This document shows, piece after piece, positions 1 to 4,990 of a DNA stretch of 5,238 bases (within the stretch, counting starts at the first letter, position 1; each line of letters begins with the position of its first letter). The notes beneath the pieces are model-generated. The model was given only the letters and a program-made list of their open reading frames with translations. It was not told the origin of the DNA and ran no database searches. A program made the translations under genes and the position numbers. Origin of the DNA: Gammaproteobacteria bacterium (GTDB lineage: Bacteria; Pseudomonadota; Gammaproteobacteria; SZUA-229); contig WTCC01000040.1 in assembly GCA_013138755.1 (NCBI GenBank), forward strand, positions 1 to 5,238, in the 5' to 3' direction.

Positions 1-196
1 CAACCTTGTTTGCACACGGTCCCTTCTCACTTTGTCCGATTTCGTATTCTACTTTCTGGCCATCACTGAGCGTTGCATAGCTGCCACCGCTCTGGATTTC
101 AGTATGATGAACGAACAGATCTTTCCCTCCATCGTCTGGAGTGATGAAACCGAAACCTTTATCTGCATTGAACCATTTTACTGTACCTGTACTCAT
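1..196 (-). CDS. CspA-family cold-shock protein, 3' end cut by window edge
   Basis: Single OB-fold nucleic-acid-binding protein of the cold-shock family; in the cytoplasm these bind single-stranded RNA and DNA and melt RNA structure. The 65 visible residues begin [18 protein letters not shown] and contain RNP1 (KGFGFI, residues 13-18) and RNP2 (LFVHH, residues 27-31), followed by the usual [15 protein letters not shown] strand. Family members are about 67-70 residues, so only the last few are missing. The ATG at 196-194 is chosen because family similarity begins there and a GAGGA ribosome site (211-207) sits 10 nt upstream. The gene has its own leader and no partner in the window. The paralogue (cspA, cspD, cspE and so on) cannot be told from this much, so no symbol is given. 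The plus-strand open frame over this gene is a shadow. Confidence 0.96.
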   Translation of the reverse strand, partial: MSTGTVKWFNADKGFGFITPDDGGKDLFVHHTEIQSGGSYATLSDGQKVEYEIGQSEKGPCANKV

Positions 197-351
197 GTCG
201 TATTTTTCCTCGTTATACCAATATTAATTAAACTGTTGTATTCTGACTTTATTACAGAATTATTTAACAACACGCATCATAACTGAAACGCGCTAATCAT
301 TCTTCGATATATAACATTTGAATTGTGGGACATTCAGCGGAAGGTTTAACT
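197..351 (-). other. csp leader and upstream intergenic DNA
   Basis: AT-rich stretch upstream of the cold-shock gene. It holds the ribosome site at 207-211 and a 6-bp hairpin (ATTCTG 240-245 with CAGAAT 255-260, 9-nt loop) that would lie in the 5' untranslated leader. Long structured leaders are usual for cold-induced csp genes, but I see no convincing cold box and no clear -35/-10 pair, so mode of control is not claimed. Confidence 0.4.
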
Positions 352-393
352 GGTTTTCATATATAGGGTCGGTTAGCGACCCTTGATGAAACC
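352..393. repeat. Two-tier intergenic hairpin, related to the 127-bp repeat
   Basis: Outer stem GGTTT(T)CAT (352-360) pairs with ATGAAACC (386-393) with one bulged T. Inner stem GGGTCG (366-371) pairs perfectly with CGACCC (377-382) around a 5-nt loop. Neither strand has a U-tract after the stem, so it is not a standard intrinsic terminator. The segment CGGTTAGC-GACCCT (370-383) matches CGGTTAGCAGACCCT in the two repeat copies near 4441 and 4944 except for one missing A, so this may be a decayed fragment of the same dispersed repeat. Confidence 0.5.
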
Positions 394-425
394 TTTGACA
401 ACGAACTAATCCAACAGTCGCTTAC

Positions 426-438
426 CGGCACTTTATAG
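426..438 (+). other. Left junction of the IS: left target, core, right donor
   Basis: CGGCACT (426-432) is the proposed left target plus core CT and is identical to bases 528-534 of the predicted RNA. TATAG (434-438), just inside the element, is complementary to CTATA at 627-631 of the predicted RNA. Both matches sit in the orientation that bridge-RNA guides require. The 5-nt match alone is weak. Confidence 0.6.
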
Positions 439-439
439 T
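434..439 (+). promoter_or_regulatory. -10 half of the circular-junction promoter
   Basis: TATAGT differs from the sigma-70 -10 consensus at one base. In the integrated element there is no good -35 at the right distance. When the ends are joined in a circle, TTGACC from the right end lies 16 bp upstream, which would start transcription near 446, just before the predicted bridge RNA. Promoters formed across the joined ends are known for IS110 elements. Confidence 0.6.
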
Positions 440-445
440 TATTCC

Positions 446-655
446 GTCCTACTTTCAGCGATACTATTCACAGCTGGCAGGTAGCTGTCAGTGAGAGCAG
501 GACATGCACCGCAGACTACGAATAAATCGGCACTAACATATGATGTTCACCGCTTTGGTTTCGAGTCTGCAGGTGCTGCCTGGGATCGCTAACGAATACT
601 CAGGGCTTGCCGTCACACCGGCTCACCTATATTGCTTTCGCAGATTCCAGGCATG
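446..655 (+). ncRNA. Predicted IS110 bridge RNA with two guide loops
   Basis: The model RNA has three parts. A 5' hairpin pairs ACAGCT 470-475 with AGCTGT 483-488. Lobe 1 has a 16-bp stem, 506-522 with 560-576 (bulges A518 and A571), enclosing internal-loop strands 523-534 and 548-559 and an apical hairpin AACAT/ATGTT (535-547). Lobe 2 has a 13-bp stem, 577-589 with 640-653 (bulge A642, one G-U), enclosing loop strands 590-608 and 623-639 and an apical hairpin GCCG/CGGC (609-622). In known IS110 elements the bridge RNA is transcribed from the 5' non-coding end. It carries a target-binding loop then a donor-binding loop, and holds both DNAs for the transposase. Order, position and size (about 184 nt from the first hairpin to the last stem) fit. 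The exact 5' and 3' ends are guesses. The fold was made by eye, without energy calculation. Confidence 0.77.
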
Positions 656-693
656 CATGTCCCTTACGAATAATGTAACACGGGAGTATTTCT

Positions 694-1953
694 ATGAACA
701 CGTTAAATACGACTTCTTTTACAGCATTTATTGGCATTGACTGGGCAGACGCCAAACATGATATTTGTATTCAAAGTGCTGATGGTGGTGAACAAGAGTT
801 TGATGTTATACCGCACCAGGTTGAGCGGATTGATGAATGGGCACAGGCAATGCGCCAACGGTTTGGATCCCCTATAGCGGTTGCAGTGGAACTATCTAAA
901 GGGCCTATTGTATACGCACTTCAAAAGCATGATTGTTTTGTGATCTTCCCGGTTAATCCGTCTACGTTAGCTAAATATCGAGAAGCGTTTCAACCTAGTC
1001 GAGCCAAGGATGATCCCACCGATGCGGAGTTGGCAGTTGATTTAATTTTACGTCACCCTGAGCGCTTTAAACCGCTACAGCCACAAAGCGTTGAGATACG
1101 TATGCTGGCATCTCTGGTGGAACAAAGAAGGAATCTAGTTGGCGACAAAATCCGCATTACTAATCGTTTACGTGTTGCACTAAAGCAATATTACCCGCAG
1201 ATGCTAGAGTGGTTTGATCATATCGATACGCCATTATTTTGTGATTTTCTTACGCGTTGGCCAACACTGCTACAGGTTAAACGTGCGCGTAAAAGCACAT
1301 TACGAAAGTTTTTTCATGAACACAATATGCGTTTTGAACGCGTATTAGAGCGACGACTTATCGCCATTAAAACAGCCACACCACTGACGTTAGACGAAGC
1401 TGTTGTTGTGCCGCATCGTTTGCAAGCATTAGTTTATGTAGAGCAATTACGTGTCATGCTAGATGCTATTAAACGATTTGATATTGAAATCGAAAGTGTC
1501 GCAAAACAGCATGAGGACTATGCTTTGTTTACTGCTCTGCCAGGTGCTGGGCCGAGCCTGGCACCACGATTACTGGTTGCCTTTGGTGAGCAAAGAGATC
1601 GTTACAAAAGTGCGGCAGACCTGCAGAAATATTCTGGTGTTGCACCAGTGACAGAACGTAGTGGTAAAAAACACTGGGTACATTGGCGCTGGCAATGTCC
1701 AACATTTTTGTGACAAACGTTTGTTGAATGGGCAGCGCAGACTATTAATAAATCTTATTGGGCTGGTGAGTTTTATCGGCAGCAACGAGCCAAAGGGAGC
1801 ACCTATCAGGCGGCGGTGCGAGCCTTAGCCTTTAAATGGATACGCATTCTTTTTCGTTGTTGGCAAACACGAACACCATACGATGAGGTGGTTTACCTTA
1901 AAGCCCTGGAGCGACGTGGTTCACCATTACTCACTTTGGTGAAAGTAGCTTGA
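694..1953 (+). pseudogene. IS110-family DEDD transposase, interrupted by an in-frame TGA
   Basis: Recombinase that, guided by a bridge RNA, would excise and insert the element. The frame runs 419 codons from ATG 694 (ribosome site GGGAG 682-686, 7 nt away) to TGA 1951, but codon 340 (1711-1713) is TGA. The N-terminal RuvC-like domain starts at FIGIDWADAKHD. Likely acidic residues are D16, E66 (VELSKG), D107 and D110 (KDDPTDAEL). A coiled middle region follows. The C-terminal Tnp domain has LPGAGPSLAPRLL (282-294), YSGVAP (313-318) and ERSGKK (321-326), with S323 the likely catalytic serine. Downstream of the stop the same frame still reads good family sequence (QTFVEWAAQ, then AAVRALAFKWIRILFRCW, PYDEVVYL), so this is one nonsense change, probably CGA (Arg) to TGA, and not a frameshift. 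The 339-residue product would lose 80 residues and is probably inactive. The standard code applies, since other genes here end in TGA or TAA. Confidence 0.93.
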
Positions 1954-1955
1954 CC
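1950..1955 (+). promoter_or_regulatory. -35 half of the circular-junction promoter
   Basis: TTGACC matches the sigma-70 -35 consensus at five of six bases and overlaps the transposase stop codon. It points out of the right end. In the circular form it would be 16 bp from TATAGT of the left end and would drive the bridge RNA and transposase. In the integrated copy it faces the right flank and has no evident -10. Confidence 0.58.
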
Positions 1956-1961
1956 GAACAC

Positions 1962-1978
1962 CTCAGGGCGTGAAGCGG
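1962..1978 (+). other. Right junction of the IS: left donor, core, right target
   Basis: CTCAGGGC (1962-1969) is identical to 599-606 in the second loop of the predicted RNA (left donor guide). AAGCGG (1973-1978), in the flank, is complementary to CCGCTT at 550-555 in the first loop (right target guide). The expected core CT reads CG here (1969-1970), while the RNA guide itself reads GGGCT. Confidence 0.6.
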
Positions 1979-1984
1979 ACTGAA

Positions 1985-2014
1985 AGACAAACAAAACCCC
2001 GCATAATGCTGGGG
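1985..2014 (-). terminator. Intrinsic terminator, minus strand
   Basis: On the minus strand CCCC, a bulged A, GCA, loop TTA, TGC and GGGG form a 7-bp GC-rich stem (2014 to 1997), followed at once by TTTTGTTTGTC (1996-1986). It would stop transcripts coming from the lipoprotein gene before they enter the IS, though it lies almost 300 nt beyond that gene's stop codon. It belongs to the flank, directly beside the IS target. Confidence 0.65.
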
Positions 2015-2170
2015 CTGAATTGTAGGAATGTAGAGGCCTTTAGGACAAGATACGCTTAATTCATCTCATTGCACTGTTAAATACAATTGAGAGATCTGCT
2101 GCGGCCGGGCACCAATAGCAGAATAATAAGATGGGGAAAAATCTGGCAGGTAATATATAAAAACTGAGTT
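2015..2170. other. Intergenic DNA with no recognised gene
   Basis: No reading frame with a ribosome site is seen on either strand. The only structure is a modest hairpin, TCTGCT 2095-2100 with AGCAGA 2117-2122, whose 16-nt loop contains GCGGCC. The same GCGGCC ends both 127/128-bp repeats farther right, but six bases are too few to claim a copy. Confidence 0.4.
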
Positions 2171-2213
2171 TGATCTGACAGTCACCTCGACAAAATCGGT
2201 AACTGTCAGATCA
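2171..2213 (-). terminator. Long perfect hairpin downstream of the lipoprotein gene
   Basis: TGATCTGACAGT (2171-2182) pairs perfectly over 12 bp with ACTGTCAGATCA (2202-2213). After one C/A mismatch, ACC (2184-2186) pairs with GGT (2198-2200), leaving an 11-nt loop. It begins about 95 nt past the lipoprotein stop codon. On the minus strand the stem is followed after eight bases by TTTTTATATATT, so a terminator or transcript-end stabiliser is the simplest reading. The gap before the T-run is longer than in standard terminators. A 12-bp inverted repeat could also be a protein-binding site. Confidence 0.55.
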
Positions 2214-2308
2214 GGTCTGAATACGACAAATAACATAACACATGCAAACCTTTATGCTTAAAGCAGTGTCATTGGCTACGTCCTACTTAATTTACCTGCT
2301 GTTTTTTG

Positions 2309-4129
2309 TCATGGAACAGCCCGTAATACAAGTATTCCATATTCCGTGGCAAAGTCAGATGGCGTGGTCCGCTCCACACCCAGTAAATAGGTTCCCGCTG
2401 CAAGAGTGCCATCGATTCCTTTGCTACGGTTGAATTCAGTTACGGTATCAAGAAAAGTTTCCTGACCTAAATAAAGGAATCCATATGTTGGGTTATCCGG
2501 CGCCGTAAAAAAATAGAAATTCAGATTTGTTTCTTCTTCATTCCATACAAGATAAAAGGCAATATCTCTTTCGACATCAGCTTCGCTGATTTCAAACTTG
2601 TACCAGTCATGGACCCGCTCTGCTATGTCTTGGCCTTCAGTGGCTGAATGAGGATACCAAGATTCTATTTGAGCCATTAGCTCATCACTTACAACGGCAC
2701 TATAACTTTCTATAACACCCGATGGCAGGTCTCCAGTATAGACATCTCCATATACGGAAAAGACCTGTCCGATTATATCACCTAATTGAATCATGGTTGG
2801 ATCTACATAGGTGTCCGGTTCACTTTCGTAAAGAAAGTCCACCGAACCAGTTACGTCGCCAAAATGCCAGATTTCAATACGCTGCTCAAGATGCTTTTCG
2901 TTACAATAAAATCCAAGACAGTTTTCATAGTTATAGGCTAAGTGCATTCCGACCGGACCGGCTGTTGGAGACCAGTATTCAAAATGCATTTCGTTGTCAA
3001 CATCAGGACCTGCCCCGGTACCAGTAGAGCCACATATAGTTCCATAACCAGAAAAGTACTCACACCCGCTCCCTGAGTAGACTACATTATTTTTAGACCA
3101 TCCAACCGATGTGAGTGTACCTGCATAGCCGCTTTGCTTTGTGTATTTACTAGGGGCCATATATCCGTTTCTATTAACTTGAATACCTGTTTCTCCTTCA
3201 AAGTCTGTATAGAACCCAATCCCAGTCCAAGTATCGTCCACCTTGGAGAATATCAGAGTTGGCGTTGCATCTATGGAACTAAGCCCATAAACATTCCCAA
3301 GATTGTCTGTACCAATATACTGCCAGAGAGGCGTATATTTTTGAGTGTCCCCAGATAGAATCAATTCATACATCTGTATACCGGCAACTAGCTGAGGTGC
3401 CCCGATCTTCATTGTGTAAGATCCAAGATCATAATCGCCGTAACCTCCGGTCCACCCAATATTTGTTTCTACTTCATGCCATGCAACTTTCCAAAAGTTT
3501 CCCTCTCGTAGCCATGATATTTCTATTTGTTCGCCAGATGGCTCGCCAGCGATAGATTCTCTAATATGCGCTTGGGCCTGTATTGCATTACGAAGCCCTC
3601 TTAGGTTGCCATCAGAAAAAACACCAGCATTATTCAATGAATCAAAAAGTCCCGTAACACTGCTAAGAAGTCCGAATTCTTGAACACTTTTTGTAAAATC
3701 GATATTTTGTCCTTGAATCCAATCTATAATTTCTTGGCTAATTTCAATGCCATTATCGAGGTTATTGTCTAAGTCTAGGGACTGTAAAAATCTGCATATA
3801 TTGGTAACTGTCGGATGCATTTCATCAACAGCACCTTGAACCAAATCGATCGGGGTTATTGTTGCCCTGGCCATTGCATCACCCAATATAATTTCCCCAA
3901 GAGAAAAAGTGATGGTCTCTCCATCTTTATATGAAAATGTACCAGCTGAATCGGTCCTACCGCTCTGGGTAGCTGTTTTATACGTTATCCCTTCAACAGG
4001 GCTATCAATAAAAAGTCCTTGTCTAACCGTATCGATCGGACCATCGTTACCGCCACCGCCACAAGCAGCGATGAATAATGGCGTGAGTATCAGAAAAATT
4101 CGAATGATGGAATTGGTAAAATGCATCAT
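2309..4129 (-). CDS. Secreted lipoprotein of unknown function, 606 aa
   Basis: Probable outer-membrane lipoprotein. The signal peptide has a hydrophobic core at about 9-20 and lipobox IAAC, with the lipidated Cys at 23 followed by GGGG. The Gly at +2 argues for export to the outer membrane. Residues 38-130 (QGLFIDSPVEGITYKTA, then GTFSYKDGETITFSLGEIILG, then ITPIDL, VTN and LQSLDLD) are a module I recognise at the N-terminus of many gammaproteobacterial lipoproteins; its role is unknown. Residues 200-480 are beta-rich and aromatic, with paired Cys at 356/366 and 404/409 that could form disulfides. About 505-606 resembles a pre-peptidase C-terminal (PPC) beta domain (WYKFEIS, LNFYFF, LAAGTYLLGVER), a tentative call. 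ATG 4129 has GGGAG (4141-4137) 7 nt upstream; the next codon is also ATG. It is a single-gene unit with its own promoter. I see no enzyme active site. Confidence 0.93.
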   Translation of the reverse strand: MMHFTNSIIRIFLILTPLFIAACGGGGNDGPIDTVRQGLFIDSPVEGITYKTATQSGRTDSAGTFSYKDGETITFSLGEIILGDAMARATITPIDLVQGAVDEMHPTVTNICRFLQSLDLDNNLDNGIEISQEIIDWIQGQNIDFTKSVQEFGLLSSVTGLFDSLNNAGVFSDGNLRGLRNAIQAQAHIRESIAGEPSGEQIEISWLREGNFWKVAWHEVETNIGWTGGYGDYDLGSYTMKIGAPQLVAGIQMYELILSGDTQKYTPLWQYIGTDNLGNVYGLSSIDATPTLIFSKVDDTWTGIGFYTDFEGETGIQVNRNGYMAPSKYTKQSGYAGTLTSVGWSKNNVVYSGSGCEYFSGYGTICGSTGTGAGPDVDNEMHFEYWSPTAGPVGMHLAYNYENCLGFYCNEKHLEQRIEIWHFGDVTGSVDFLYESEPDTYVDPTMIQLGDIIGQVFSVYGDVYTGDLPSGVIESYSAVVSDELMAQIESWYPHSATEGQDIAERVHDWYKFEISEADVERDIAFYLVWNEEETNLNFYFFTAPDNPTYGFLYLGQETFLDTVTEFNRSKGIDGTLAAGTYLLGVERTTPSDFATEYGILVLRAVP

Positions 4130-4178
4130 GTTATTTCTCCCTTTCTAAACTGATTGTTATCTAAAAAACCTTAATTTA

Positions 4179-4184
4179 ATTATG
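4179..4184 (-). promoter_or_regulatory. Probable -10 element of the lipoprotein gene
   Basis: Read on the minus strand, CATAAT (4184 to 4179) matches five of six -10 consensus bases. A start near 4172 would place the centre of the upstream FNR-type box at about -41, the classical position for activation by FNR. No good -35 is present, which fits an activated promoter. The leader would be about 43 nt. Confidence 0.55.
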
Positions 4185-4205
4185 TATATATTACGTTTTA
4201 TGTCA

Positions 4206-4219
4206 TTGATACATATCAA
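4206..4219. promoter_or_regulatory. FNR/Anr-type binding box
   Basis: TTGAT-ACAT-ATCAA matches the FNR/Anr consensus TTGATN4ATCAA at all ten fixed bases. It sits inside a longer palindrome, ATTGATA (4205-4211) and TATCAAT (4214-4220). It is 76 bp upstream of the lipoprotein start, and its centre is about 40 bp from the inferred transcript start. FNR-class proteins activate under low oxygen; related CRP/FNR family members (Dnr, NnrR) use similar sites, so the exact regulator is open. Confidence 0.7.
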
Positions 4220-4360
4220 TTTAAATGGTCAAATCGAACATACTATTTTTAAACTGACTTTAATTACGAAAATTGCGGAACACATATATAGATGGTGATT
4301 TTAACTAGCGTTTAAGCAGTAACTCAGTGTAATTTTCAAAAAGTTAAATAATCTGACAAC

Positions 4361-4487
4361 TGCTGACAGTCCGGTGAGGGTCGGTTTTTTACCTTCGGAA
4401 ATATTTTCCATCAGTCCGTTAATGAATAATCACTATATCCCGGTTAGCAGACCCTCATTTATTTACATCAACAGGGAATATGCGGCC
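4361..4487. repeat. Dispersed intergenic repeat, copy A (127 bp)
   Basis: Aligns end to end with copy B (4863-4990). The last 50 bases (4438-4487 against 4941-4990) agree at 47 positions; the first part is more diverged. Shared landmarks are TGCTGA at the start, GTCCG, GGGTCGG before a T-run, GTCCGTTAA, then CGGTTAGCAGACCCTCA and GCGGCC at the end. Internal pairing includes TGAGGGTC (4375-4382) with GACCCTCA (4450-4457) and CCCgGTT (4439-4445) with AACaGGG (4470-4476). It lies 16 bp past the stop of the small gene. No coding potential is seen. Confidence 0.8.
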
Positions 4488-4503
4488 AAGAACAGCCATT
4501 CCG

Positions 4504-4668
4504 TTAATTACTCCAAATTACGGTTCCATCTGGATTTATTACTTTAACCGTAAAATACTCACGCGACATCCAAGAAGCACGGACGATAGCACTTAGCCTA
4601 TTATCGTAAGAGTCTAAGGTAGACCATGTTTGAGAATCATTATTTGATTTGTACTTGACTGTCCACAT
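4504..4668 (-). CDS. Small hypothetical protein, 54 aa
   Basis: Reads MWTVKYKSNNDSQTWSTLDS, then YDNRLSAIVRASWMSREYFT, then VKVINPDGTVIWSN and a TAA stop. The ATG (4668-4666) has AAGGGA (4683-4678) 9 nt upstream, and a TTGACA/TATGGT promoter lies farther up. No signal peptide or membrane segment is present; the pattern suggests a small alpha/beta fold, with a first strand WTVKYKS, a helix around 22-36 and a strand pair YFTVKVINPDGTVIW. The closing VxxPDGTVIWS turn and opening WxVKYxS remind me of small conserved hypothetical proteins of marine Gammaproteobacteria, but I cannot name a family or function. The good ribosome site, promoter and protein-like composition make it likely real. It lies between the two copies of the 127/128-bp repeat. 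Confidence 0.68.
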   Translation of the reverse strand: MWTVKYKSNNDSQTWSTLDSYDNRLSAIVRASWMSREYFTVKVINPDGTVIWSN

Positions 4669-4742
4669 ATCATTTTATCCCTTCATTTATTTAGTTCATT
4701 TACTCGTCATTGCGACGAAAGATTTATTTACAAACTTTAATA

Positions 4743-4770
4743 ACCATAATGATAAATTGATAATTGTCAA
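4743..4770 (-). promoter_or_regulatory. Promoter of the small gene, with overlapping FNR-like box
   Basis: On the minus strand, TTGACA (4770-4765, perfect -35) and TATGGT (4748-4743, four of six) are separated by 16 bp. Transcription would begin near 4736, giving a leader of about 68 nt before the 54-residue gene. Overlapping the -35, TTGAT-AATT-GTCAA (4757-4770) matches nine of ten fixed FNR/Anr positions. At that location a bound regulator would more likely repress than activate. Confidence 0.5.
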
Positions 4771-4862
4771 CAAAGCAGCGCAACATTAGAATTTCATCGA
4801 TTTTTAATGTGCTAAGAATACTACATAGCATGAAGGTATAAATATAAGGATTTGCTTACAGG

Positions 4863-4990
4863 TGCTGAACGTCCGCTGTGGGTCGGATTTTTCCCTTCAA
4901 GTATATTTACTGAAGGTCCGTTAACGCAAAACTCAGCATTTCCCGGTTAGCAGACCCTCATATATTTACATCAACAGGGAAAGTGCGGCC
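4863..4990. repeat. Dispersed intergenic repeat, copy B (128 bp)
   Basis: Partner of copy A, in the same orientation about 502 bp away. It keeps the 3' block CGGTTAGCAGACCCTCA followed by TATTTACATCAACAGGGAA almost unchanged. Local stems include CCTTCA (4894-4899) with TGAAGG (4911-4916), and GCATTTCCC (4936-4944) with GGGAAAgTGC (4977-4986, one bulged G). The equivalent stem in copy A is made of different bases. It lies about 110 bp past the stop of the cytochrome gene, so both copies sit 3' of minus-strand genes. Confidence 0.8.

Larger units (their letters stand above)
431..1970 (+). mobile_element. IS110-family insertion sequence, about 1.54 kb
   Basis: Contains an IS110-type DEDD transposase gene preceded by about 260 bp of structured non-coding DNA and followed by only about 17 bp. 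There are no terminal inverted repeats, as expected for this family, so ends were inferred from four agreements. (1) The predicted bridge-RNA loops match DNA at both ends. (2) TTGACC at 1950-1955 and TATAGT at 434-439 would form a promoter with a 16-bp spacer on the circular form. (3) Removing the element restores an imperfect palindrome (CAGTCGCTT 415-423 with AAGCGGACTG 1973-1982). (4) The length is normal for the family. The putative core dinucleotide is CT at 431-432; at the right end the same place reads CG (1969-1970), so a boundary error of one or two bases or a point mutation is possible. The long 5' and short 3' non-coding ends fit the IS110 group rather than the IS1111 group. Confidence 0.82.

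Noticed and set aside
32..286. Plus-strand open frame over the csp gene
   Set aside because: Antisense to a clear cold-shock gene, with low-complexity hydrophobic translation and no ribosome site.
540..740. Plus-strand 66-codon frame just before the transposase
   Set aside because: It lies across the structured RNA and overlaps the transposase start in another frame, with no ribosome site or protein-like pattern.
1711..1713. TGA in the transposase as selenocysteine or programmed readthrough
   Set aside because: The position looks like a conserved Arg in this family, no selenocysteine element is evident after it, and a CGA to TGA transition explains it.
415..1982. CAGTCGCTT / AAGCGGACTG as terminal inverted repeats of the IS
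   Set aside because: The arms fall outside the ends set by the guides and the junction promoter, and IS110-group elements lack terminal inverted repeats; they fit better as the interrupted target palindrome.
2242..4148. Several plus-strand frames antisense to the lipoprotein gene (near 2242, 2722, 3134 and 3909)
   Set aside because: All are shadows of the 606-codon gene and have no ribosome sites or recognisable sequence.
4371..4390. CCG-N8-CGG followed by TTTTTT in repeat copy A as a plus-strand terminator
   Set aside because: A 3-bp stem is too weak and no plus-strand gene precedes it; it is kept only as a feature shared with copy B.
4361..4990. The two repeats as integron attC sites flanking a gene cassette
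   Set aside because: Size and layout are suggestive, but I found no RYYYAAC and GTRRRRY-type core pair at the repeat ends, and the conserved half is the 3' block rather than the terminal cores.
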